A stretch of 64,000 nucleotides of DNA from Solibacteraceae bacterium (GTDB lineage: Bacteria; Acidobacteriota; Terriglobia; Bryobacterales; Bryobacteraceae). Under the pieces are notes generated by a model, which searched no databases, was not told the DNA's origin, and saw only the letters and a program-made list of their open reading frames with translations. The position numbers and the translations under genes were made by a program. The stretch spans positions 118,789-182,788 of the forward strand of contig JALSRK010000038.1 of NCBI GenBank assembly GCA_026984795.1, in the 5' to 3' direction. This document shows positions 7,410 through 14,985 of this stretch, in pieces; position 1 is the stretch's first letter; every line of letters begins with the position of its first letter.

Positions 7410-10400
7410 TCAGAAGTTGATCCTGGCGGACAGCTCGATGCTGCGGCCGTTGCCGCCGCCGAAGAACTTGCCGAAGTTCGGGCTGTTGATATTGGTGTTG
7501 ATGCCGCCCCGCGTGGAGCGGTTGAAGGCGTTGATGAAGGTGGCGGTGAATTCGAAGTTGACCGATTCGCGAATCGGGAAGAATTTGGTCACGCGGAAGT
7601 CTTCGCTGGAGGTATGGAAGCCGCGGACGTCCAGCGACCGTGGGGCGGTTCCGACGCGCAAAGGAACGCCGTTGCCGGTCATGGGCACGTTGGCGAAGCC
7701 GGCTGGATTCAAGTAGGGTGTTCCGTTCTTGAAGTCGGGCGTAGACGGCGCCGGTCCGAACGTTTGGGGCAGGCCGGTCACATCCGGACGGATGGAGCCC
7801 GTAAAGAGCATGTTCCTGACACCGCTCTGCCGGACGCGGATCGGAGTTCCGGAGAAGTAGTTATGGATCCCGGAGAGTCTCCAGCCACCCACGATGTAGC
7901 CCAGGACGCCGCCGATGTCGAACTTCTTGCCGGGGCCGAACGGCAGGTCGTAGATCCAGCTCAGTTTGAATGACTGCGGCTGGTGGTGGTCTGAGAGACT
8001 GTATTCGAGGCCCCGGTTGAACTGGTCCTGGACGGAGCCGAGGCCGCCCATGTTCGCGGTGTCCCCAGTGTTCATGGTCTTGGACCAGGTGTAAGCGGCA
8101 ATCAGTCCGAAGCCGGCAGTGAAATGCCGGGTGGCGGTAACCTGCAGGGCGTGGTAGCTTGACCAGCCATGATACGGATAGGCGTCGGTAAGGCTGCCGA
8201 GGTGGGGGTAAGGGCGCAGCGCTTGGGCGACGTTTTGATTGTCCGGGAAGCTGGGATACGGCTTGAACTCCGGATGTTTCCGCACCTGGTCGCGGAGGGT
8301 GTCGCCGAGGGCGAGGACGCTGGTGGGAAGTGAGTTCACGCTCCCGAATCCGCGGGTCCACAGCCGGGTCCCCTTGTTGCCGACGTAAGCGGTTTCCAGC
8401 ACGAACTGCGCCGGCAACTGATACTGGATGGTGAAGTTCCAGTTCTGCGTATACGGCAACCGGTTGGAATCCGGCCGTACGATGTCCAGTCCCTGGAACA
8501 GCCCCTGGCCGGGATCCTTGTTCGGCAGGGGAGCTTCCAAGTCCGGGAAGGGATCGTCGAGGTTCATGACCGGATCATCCGGGAAACCGGTGGAGCTGGT
8601 TCCGGCGAAGACATTGATCGGCGCGCTGAAGCCGCGAGTGACCATCCCGAAGCTCCAGTTGTTGCGCAGCGGCGGCATGTTCAGCAGGGCGTAGCCGCCG
8701 CGGATCACCATCTTGTCGGAGACCATGTAGCTGAACCCGAACCTGGGGCTGAAGAGTTTCGAGTACCGGTTCTGGAACGACTTGCGGCCGATCTCGTCAA
8801 TGAACACGTAAGCTCCGGGCCGGCCGTCGGCGGCCGGGTTCGGCCGGTCGAGGTCGATGGTGGACATGCGGTTGGTGACTTCCCAGAAGCCCCCGACGGT
8901 TTCCCACCGCAGCCCGAGGTTCAGAGCCAGCTTGGGTGTCACCTTCCAGTCGTCACTCACGTAGAAAGCCCACTGGGGCTGCCGGATCCCGGGGGTCAGC
9001 GCCACAACCGTGCGGCTGGCGCTGCGCACGGCCCCCAGCAGGAAGCTGGCGAAGGCGTGACCTGTCTCGGTGGAGAACCCGGGCAGGTGGGTCTGCTCGG
9101 GGCTGAAGTTGTAAGTACCCGAGCCGGAGGGGTTCCGGGTGATGAAGTAGTACCGGCGATACTCCGTGCCGAAGCGCAGCGAGTGGGAACCCCGGACGAC
9201 GGAGAGGTCGTCCTGGATGATGTAGCTGCCGTGCCAGTGCGAGGCGGTGGAACTGGAGCCGAACATATTTCGGTCGGAAACGCTGCCGCCCTGGTGCGGA
9301 CGTCCAGAGAAGTTAAAGCGCGGGAAGTGAGCCGGCGAGGTGTTCTTGATGCCGATCTTCTCCGCCCAGCCCTCGTTCAGCACCGCGCTGACGTTCGCGT
9401 TCATGAAGCGGTTGTAACCGGCGGCGAAGTGGTTCAGGACGGTGGGGCTTATCGTCCAGTCTTCGGAGGCCCGAACGATATAGCTCCTGATGGTCTGCCG
9501 CTGCAAAGGCTGTGTCGGGGGACCATCGAGCGGCGGCCACGAGGCCCGGATGAACCGGATGCGCGTGTTCCGGTTGAAGTAGGTGGACAGGCGGTGGCGT
9601 TCATTGAAGTGGTGGTCCACTTTGAACCCGTAACTGCGCAAATCGAGCACTGGCGTACCCTTGGCGAACTTGGGCGTGTTGCGCAGCATCTCGTCTTCAA
9701 GTTCCGGATCGGTGATGCCGACGTCTTCGACGACTGCGCGAGCCACCTGGCTCCAGCGATCCTTGGGAATGATGTTGCCGGGGAACGGATCCCGGATCAC
9801 CGAGCCGTCGGGCGCCACCCGCGTAGTGGCGGGATCGTAGATCTGGCCGAAGACGACCGGGCGGCCTAGGGCGTCGGTGCCCACCACCGTTCCGGACTTG
9901 GCGATGCCGGTGAATGAGGGATCGAACAGGCGTGAGAAATCGCCCCGTTTGAAGGCCCGGGTGGGCAAGGTGATTCCCATGCCCGAGATCGTCAAATCCT
10001 TGAAGCTCGTATCTTCCAGATTCGTGAACCAGAACGTCTTGTTCCGGCCGTCGTAGACCTTCGGGATGTAGACCGGGCCGCCGACGCTGTAGCCCCAGTT
10101 CTTCTGTGAGAACGGACTCTTGGGTTTTCCGCGAGCGTTGTTGGCGAAGGAGTTGGCCTTCAAGTGCTGGTCTTGCCAGTAGAAATAGCCCGAGCCGTGG
10201 AGTTCGTTGGTGCCGGATTTCATGCGGAAGTTGGCCACGGCTGTCTGGGTGCCGTTGTACTGGGCGCTGATGGTGCCGGTCTGAAGCTTGAACTCATTGA
10301 CGGCGTCGGCGCTGGGACTCATCTCGTGAAGGCTGCTGCCGGCCAGATCCATGCGTCCGACCGAGATGCCCTCGACGAGGATCTCGAAGGAGTGCGATTG

Positions 10401-10955
10401 TCCGCCGTTCACGGTGCCGGCCCAGCGCCCCCCGACGGTTCCAGGCAATGAGCGGAAAGCGAAATCGATGAGCTGACGCTGGCCGTTCGTCACCATGATC
10501 GGCCAGGAGTCATACTCCACCTCGCTGACGTAGCGGCCGATTTCCGCGGTTCCTGCTTCGAGCAGCGGGGGCGCGCCGGTGACCGTCACTTCCTCAGTGA
10601 CGGCGCCGAGTTCCAGGGTTACGTTGACTGTCAGCGTTTGGGCGACGCGGAGTATGACGTTCTCGCGCGAAGCCGTGCGGAAACCGTCGGCGGTGACGGT
10701 GAGCGTGTAGGTGCCGGCTTCCAAGTGGGGCAAGGTGTAGGTGCCGGTGGAAGTCGTCGTCGTGCTCGTGCGCACCCCGGTTTCCGTATTCCGGACGGTC
10801 ACGGTAGCGCCTGGGACGGCGGCGCCGGTGGGGTCGAGAACGGTGCCAGTGAGAGTGGCGCGCGTTCCCTGCGCTGCCAACGGGCTTGGTAGAACGATCG
10901 CCGCAAGAGCCATCAAGGCCGCCTGCAACAGGCAATCTCGGAACGTTCTTGACAT
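7410..10955 (-). CDS. Oar-type TonB-dependent receptor with carboxypeptidase-regulatory domain
   Basis: 1181 aa outer-membrane protein. There is a signal peptide (about 1-28, ending PSPLAAQ), then a carboxypeptidase-regulatory-like beta-sandwich (about 32-116: TGTVLDPTGAAVPGATV and GTYTLPHLEAGTYTLTV). A plug domain follows from about 120 and then a long beta-barrel ending in the outer-membrane signal LSARINF with terminal Phe. This architecture is known from Myxococcus Oar and is greatly expanded in Acidobacteriota, where the ligands are mostly unknown; glycans or peptides are likely. GGGAGG 8-10 nt before ATG gives a strong ribosome site. There is no N-terminal signalling (STN) domain. The ECF sigma/anti-sigma pair lies upstream on the same strand. 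Confidence 0.93.
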   Translation of the reverse strand: MSRTFRDCLLQAALMALAAIVLPSPLAAQGTRATLTGTVLDPTGAAVPGATVTVRNTETGVRTSTTTTSTGTYTLPHLEAGTYTLTVTADGFRTASRENVILRVAQTLTVNVTLELGAVTEEVTVTGAPPLLEAGTAEIGRYVSEVEYDSWPIMVTNGQRQLIDFAFRSLPGTVGGRWAGTVNGGQSHSFEILVEGISVGRMDLAGSSLHEMSPSADAVNEFKLQTGTISAQYNGTQTAVANFRMKSGTNELHGSGYFYWQDQHLKANSFANNARGKPKSPFSQKNWGYSVGGPVYIPKVYDGRNKTFWFTNLEDTSFKDLTISGMGITLPTRAFKRGDFSRLFDPSFTGIAKSGTVVGTDALGRPVVFGQIYDPATTRVAPDGSVIRDPFPGNIIPKDRWSQVARAVVEDVGITDPELEDEMLRNTPKFAKGTPVLDLRSYGFKVDHHFNERHRLSTYFNRNTRIRFIRASWPPLDGPPTQPLQRQTIRSYIVRASEDWTISPTVLNHFAAGYNRFMNANVSAVLNEGWAEKIGIKNTSPAHFPRFNFSGRPHQGGSVSDRNMFGSSSTASHWHGSYIIQDDLSVVRGSHSLRFGTEYRRYYFITRNPSGSGTYNFSPEQTHLPGFSTETGHAFASFLLGAVRSASRTVVALTPGIRQPQWAFYVSDDWKVTPKLALNLGLRWETVGGFWEVTNRMSTIDLDRPNPAADGRPGAYVFIDEIGRKSFQNRYSKLFSPRFGFSYMVSDKMVIRGGYALLNMPPLRNNWSFGMVTRGFSAPINVFAGTSSTGFPDDPVMNLDDPFPDLEAPLPNKDPGQGLFQGLDIVRPDSNRLPYTQNWNFTIQYQLPAQFVLETAYVGNKGTRLWTRGFGSVNSLPTSVLALGDTLRDQVRKHPEFKPYPSFPDNQNVAQALRPYPHLGSLTDAYPYHGWSSYHALQVTATRHFTAGFGLIAAYTWSKTMNTGDTANMGGLGSVQDQFNRGLEYSLSDHHQPQSFKLSWIYDLPFGPGKKFDIGGVLGYIVGGWRLSGIHNYFSGTPIRVRQSGVRNMLFTGSIRPDVTGLPQTFGPAPSTPDFKNGTPYLNPAGFANVPMTGNGVPLRVGTAPRSLDVRGFHTSSEDFRVTKFFPIRESVNFEFTATFINAFNRSTRGGINTNINSPNFGKFFGGGNGRSIELSARINF

Positions 10956-10976
10956 CGGTTAACCTCCCTTTCTTCG

Positions 10977-11000
10977 GGCCGCGGCTGCGTCACCGCGGCC
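10977..11000. promoter_or_regulatory. Perfect 8-bp stem-loop in the receptor leader
   Basis: GGCCGCGG pairs with CCGCGGCC around an 8-nt loop. It ends about 20 nt before the receptor start codon, just upstream of its Shine-Dalgarno. No T-run follows, so this is a leader hairpin or processing site rather than a terminator. Confidence 0.4.
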
Positions 11001-11097
11001 GGCCTGTTTGCTGGGGACTACCTCACGATCCCCCTGACTGCCCCGCATCCGTGTGACGCGCCGGCGTCAAGGTGCGGGCGTTTCGAGCGAACATCAC

Positions 11098-13224
11098 CTA
11101 AGGAGCCGCCTCGCTTGCCGCGGCAAGCTCGGCGGTCCCTGAAAAACCTCGATCAACCATCTGCCGGGTCCAAGCCACACGAGCGTCGAAGGTTTGCAGC
11201 CAAGCGGCCAGCCGGCGCATCGCATCCTGAGGTGTCTTGGCCTCGGGCGGCAGTTCCCAATCCGAGAAGAGCGCATACACCAGCCGGTGCCCGTACCGGA
11301 CCGATTCGAACGTGGCCAACAGCGAATCTCTCCACCCGGGGGCTCCGGATCGCAGTCCCGGTTCCTCGCCGAGAGAGCGCGGGGGCTCGATCCCGGCTCC
11401 GCGGATCATCGGCGCGAGCAGCGATCTCATCCTGGCGGTCGAGTCGGAGAGTTCTTGCAAGTGATCCCGGATCATGATTTCCAGGAGCCAGCGCGACCGC
11501 GGGTGGAGAGATGCGAATTCCCGCGCGGTAACTACATCGGTGAGCCGCCGTAGCGCCCACGCCTTGTCTAGACTGGCCTCCGCCCCGGCCAGCGCATCGT
11601 TAGCGAATTTTCGGATCTCTTCCTTCAAGCCGGCGGCCCCGGCGCCGGAGCGCATCGAGGCCAGGTATTTCTCGACAGGGTCGTGGGCCAGCATGCGCGG
11701 CCGTGCCCGGAATTCAATGTGTTGCAGGCGGCCCGGCTCGAGAGGCAGGGCGTTGGCCGGCTCGGCCAACTCGGTGGGCGTCGAGATCTCCAGCTCCACG
11801 AAGGGTAGCCGGGCGACATCTTGCAAAGAAGCGAGCAGATCCTGTTTCCGCCTTGCCGGCTCCACTACGCCTCGAATCCAGACGCGGCCTTTCTCCACTA
11901 CGACCCGCACCAGGCCGTTGGAGCAGAAGCCGCTGCGGTGGAGCGCGTAGAGCGCGTCGATGTGCGCTGCGGCGAGCTCTTGGGCTGTGGGCCGCCGGTC
12001 CGGCTTCGCGACGCGTGGCGGTCGTGTCGAGCGGCGCTTGCGAACGGGCAGCCGGGGTTCGAAGACCGCGGCGACGAACTGCGCGTGCTCGAGCACTTCA
12101 ACAGAATCGGGAACCAGCACGACCTGCATAGATCGCCCGCCGGAGACGAGACGGATGCGTTCCAGGCGCGGCAGGCGCGTTCCCGCGTCCACAACCACAG
12201 TGACCTCGGTGGTGTCCCCGTTCCCGTACACGCGCCGGGCGGTCAATCGCACCACCTGCCGGCCCGAGAGCCTCAGCCGCCGCGCCTCGAGGGTTGCGCC
12301 GCTGCTCTCCAGCCAAATCGCCAACTCGTGCGTCAGCGTGACCGGCTGCCAGTCCCGAGTCTCGAGCCAGCGGAGAAACGCAGCTTCCAGTTCCTCCAAC
12401 GTGCGACTGTAGGCAATCGTGTTGAGCAGCAAGACCCGCCGGTTTCGCTCAAACTTGTGAATCAAGTCTTTGCCGGATGCGGAATCGTAATAGTATTCCT
12501 CGCGTGGTTGCGGCCTCCACAAAGCGTGTCGCAGGCCGGTGGTCGTGTAGGTGAGGCGGGAGCTGAAGCGGCCGCCCGGCGTATCGCTCCAAATCTCCAT
12601 CCGACCGGACCGGCGCCGGAGAACCGGCCTAGTTTCCTCGAAGCGGACCGTGATCACCTGGTGCAGGGGCTGAGAGAACAGAGCCTGCTGTGTTGCGCGC
12701 GTCCTCGCCAAGACCTCTTCGGCGGCAGGCTGCCCCCCGATGAACAGCCACCACAGTACGCCGGCCTGGAGCGAAATAACAGCCAGCGTGACCGCCACGA
12801 CTCCCCCTGGCTGAGCCCGCCAAGCAAATCCAACGGCCCGCGCGGAGCCGGCCGTTCCGTCGCAGTCGGCCCGTTCGACGGGGCGGCGCCGGCGCCGCCG
12901 GAACACGTCGCGTAGCAGCCTGGGGCAAAAGGAGAGAAAGCCGCGCCGCACCTCTTCGGGCTCCCGCTCGACCAGCCGGTCCAGTTCCAGCTCGAAGCGG
13001 CGCCATGCAGGTTCAGGGGCGTGACGGTCGAGCCAAAGCACACGGTGGTCAACGAAATCGGCGATCGCTTCTTCAATCCGCCTGAGCCGTGTCCGGCACT
13101 CCCAGCACGATTTCAAGTGCTCGGCGATGGAGCGCTCCTTTCCCTCTGGGAGTTCGCCGTCCAGGTAGCGTATGAGTTGCCGGTCGCCAGGATGTTGCTC
13201 GAGCTGGAACCACCGCTTCATCAC
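11098..13224 (-). CDS. zf-HC2 anti-sigma factor with single TM helix and large extracytoplasmic domain
   Basis: 708 aa. The zinc-binding anti-sigma motif HxxxCxxC is formed by His36, Cys40 and Cys43 (IAEHLKSCWECRTRL). A basic cytosolic linker follows (RRRRRRP around 109-115) and one membrane helix at about 140-163. The remaining 540 residues should be outside. They include a stretch around 435-475 (VRVVVEKGRVWIRGVVEPA) that resembles a BON-type fold, and long helical segments. Most zf-HC2 anti-sigmas are 200-300 aa, so the sensor part is unusually large. It starts 13 nt after the ECF sigma gene, so the two are co-transcribed and presumably partners. Confidence 0.85.
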   Translation of the reverse strand: MMKRWFQLEQHPGDRQLIRYLDGELPEGKERSIAEHLKSCWECRTRLRRIEEAIADFVDHRVLWLDRHAPEPAWRRFELELDRLVEREPEEVRRGFLSFCPRLLRDVFRRRRRRPVERADCDGTAGSARAVGFAWRAQPGGVVAVTLAVISLQAGVLWWLFIGGQPAAEEVLARTRATQQALFSQPLHQVITVRFEETRPVLRRRSGRMEIWSDTPGGRFSSRLTYTTTGLRHALWRPQPREEYYYDSASGKDLIHKFERNRRVLLLNTIAYSRTLEELEAAFLRWLETRDWQPVTLTHELAIWLESSGATLEARRLRLSGRQVVRLTARRVYGNGDTTEVTVVVDAGTRLPRLERIRLVSGGRSMQVVLVPDSVEVLEHAQFVAAVFEPRLPVRKRRSTRPPRVAKPDRRPTAQELAAAHIDALYALHRSGFCSNGLVRVVVEKGRVWIRGVVEPARRKQDLLASLQDVARLPFVELEISTPTELAEPANALPLEPGRLQHIEFRARPRMLAHDPVEKYLASMRSGAGAAGLKEEIRKFANDALAGAEASLDKAWALRRLTDVVTAREFASLHPRSRWLLEIMIRDHLQELSDSTARMRSLLAPMIRGAGIEPPRSLGEEPGLRSGAPGWRDSLLATFESVRYGHRLVYALFSDWELPPEAKTPQDAMRRLAAWLQTFDARVAWTRQMVDRGFSGTAELAAASEAAP

Positions 13225-13237
13225 GTCTTCTCTCCCG

Positions 13238-13876
13238 TCACGAGGTCGATCTTCCTTCCCGTTTGCTTCTCAGCTTCGCCACGGCACGAACGAGATAGCT
13301 TTCGACCGAGGTAATGCCGACGCCGAGGATTTCGGCGATCTCCCGGTATCGAAGGCCGCTGGCGCGGAGTTCCAGGCAGCGTCTTTCCCGCGGCGAAAGC
13401 TGGGCGAGCGCAGCGTCCACGCGGAGGCGACGATCAAGCAAGACCTCCAATTGCCCGCCGGTGTCTTCGGCCGATTCAGCGAGGGCCTTCCAGTCCTCCT
13501 CCCCGAGTTGCAACGTGGGCTCTCCGCGCCGGGCCCGGTCCGCGGCGAGGTTGTGGGCCACCTGGAAGACCCAAGCCCGCACGTTGCGCACCACTCGCCC
13601 GCGGGCGACCTCCCGGTAGAGCCTGAGAAAGGCTTCCTGGGTGAGGTCTTCCGCTTCGGCGGCGTCGCCCGTCAGCCGCACGAGGTAGTGGTATACAGGC
13701 TTGCGGAGCGCAACGAAGACAGCCGTCACTCTCTGCCGCAGAGCCGAGCGCTCGGCTTTGTCGGCGGCGCGGCGGCTCTCCGGCCAAAGAGCGGTCATTT
13801 CGAGGTTGGAAGCTGCTCCCACACAGTCTCCCCAATGTGGAACAAGAACGGTTTTGTGATGATCGCCACTATCCAT
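13238..13876 (-). CDS. ECF-family RNA polymerase sigma factor
   Basis: 212 aa from ATG 13876, or 186 aa from ATG 13798 (MTALWPES), which matches usual ECF length better. Region 2 is seen in VYHYLVRLTGDAAEAEDLTQ and VRAWVFQVAHNLAADRARR. Region 4 is LSPRERRCLELRASGLRYRE with a helix-turn-helix EIAEILGVGITSVESYL. It directs RNA polymerase to an unknown promoter set, held back by the zf-HC2 protein encoded next. The order sigma, anti-sigma, TonB receptor suggests that the receptor is a target, but no autoregulatory motif could be confirmed. It is divergent from the TPR gene at 13977. Confidence 0.92.
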   Translation of the reverse strand: MDSGDHHKTVLVPHWGDCVGAASNLEMTALWPESRRAADKAERSALRQRVTAVFVALRKPVYHYLVRLTGDAAEAEDLTQEAFLRLYREVARGRVVRNVRAWVFQVAHNLAADRARRGEPTLQLGEEDWKALAESAEDTGGQLEVLLDRRLRVDAALAQLSPRERRCLELRASGLRYREIAEILGVGITSVESYLVRAVAKLRSKREGRSTS

Positions 13877-13963
13877 GACGCTCTCCGACCGCTGGATTTA
13901 CGGCATCGGCAGTGGGCCCGGGCAAGGGTTTACATGCAGAGATCCCCGCGCCGGGGCCGCAAG

Positions 13964-13969
13964 TATAAT
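13964..13969 (+). promoter_or_regulatory. Consensus -10 box 7 nt before GTG (probable leaderless start)
   Basis: TATAAT is followed by exactly 7 nt and then GTG at 13977. The transcript would begin at the start codon. There is no matching -35 and no Shine-Dalgarno. Confidence 0.6.
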
Positions 13970-13976
13970 TAGGGGC

Positions 13977-14915
13977 GTGCGAACCGCTACCGCTGTGACT
14001 CTGTGGCTGGTGGCCGCGGCCTCTGCTGCAGCACAGGCGGTCGCCGGCGGTTGCGATGCGCTCGCTTGCGCAAGCATGACTGGGGAAGGGCGGCGCGCCT
14101 TGGCGGAACGCCGGCCGGCCGAGGCAGTGGGAGCGCTGGAAGACGCCATTGCGTGCCATTGCCCCGGGCGGCGCGAGATGGAACTGGAACTGGCGCGCGC
14201 ACACCTCATCGCGGGTGAATTCGAGAAATCGTTGGAAATCCTCGGACGGCTTCTCCGGGCGCGCAGCGATGACGTTGCGGCCTTGAAGCTCAAAGGGCAG
14301 ATCGCGTTCCTTCTCGAGCGGGACGACGAAGCGGCGGCGGCGCTGATTCGCGCTCTCGAGCTTGACCCTTCCGATGAACAGGCCGCTTATCTGCTCGGCC
14401 GCGTCTACTATTACCAGAACTGGTTCGACCTGGCCATTGCACAGTTCCAGCGGGTATTGCGCCGCAATCCGAACTCCTACAAGGCGCACGACAACCTCGG
14501 CCTCTGCTACGACGCGCTGGGCAAAGAGGAGCTGGCAATCCGGCACTTCCTGGCGGCGATCCGGCTCGTTGACAAGGAGCATCCCGGATATGACTGGCCG
14601 TACGCCAACCTGGCCAGGCTCCTGATCAACCGGGGCGAATACAAGAAAGCGTTTTCGCTCGCCCTCGAGGCGGCGCGGCGGAATCCACGCTCGGCCCGGG
14701 ACTACTACCTCGCGGCGCGGGCGCTGGTGAAGGCGAAACAGTTCGACAAGGCGGTGAGATGGCTGGAACGGTCGGTGGAACTGGATCCGGACTACTTGAA
14801 AGCGCGCTATCTGCTCGGCCAGGTCTACGTGCAGCTCGGCCGCCAAGAGGAGGCGCAGCGGGAGTTCGAAGTGTGCCGGCGGTTGGCCCCTCGGGCGGAT
14901 CTCCCGCCGCGCTGA
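13977..14915 (+). CDS. Exported tetratricopeptide-repeat protein
   Basis: 312 aa from a GTG start. The first 21 residues (VRTATAVTLWLVAAASAAAQ) form a signal peptide. At least six TPR units follow, clear in ALIRALELDPSDEQAAYLLG, FQRVLRRNPNSYKAHDNLG and WLERSVELDPDYLKARYLLG. TPR arrays are helical scaffolds for protein binding; the partner is unknown, in the periplasm or at the outer membrane. An upstream in-frame ATG at 13875 would add 34 residues but place the -10 box inside the gene and bury the signal peptide, so GTG is preferred. It is divergent from the ECF sigma gene and converges with the VCBS gene ending at 14986. Confidence 0.85.
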   Translation: MRTATAVTLWLVAAASAAAQAVAGGCDALACASMTGEGRRALAERRPAEAVGALEDAIACHCPGRREMELELARAHLIAGEFEKSLEILGRLLRARSDDVAALKLKGQIAFLLERDDEAAAALIRALELDPSDEQAAYLLGRVYYYQNWFDLAIAQFQRVLRRNPNSYKAHDNLGLCYDALGKEELAIRHFLAAIRLVDKEHPGYDWPYANLARLLINRGEYKKAFSLALEAARRNPRSARDYYLAARALVKAKQFDKAVRWLERSVELDPDYLKARYLLGQVYVQLGRQEEAQREFEVCRRLAPRADLPPR

Positions 14916-14985
14916 GAAGCCGCGCCATGCAGGAGGCCGGGCCGCCACCGAGGCCGGGAGGCAGGCTCGAACGAGATTCCGGCGC

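Noticed and set aside
14645..14656. GAAAGCGTTTTC, one mismatch to the LacI operator
   Set aside because: It lies in the middle of the TPR coding region, far from any promoter. A chance match is more likely, though a distal auxiliary operator cannot be excluded.
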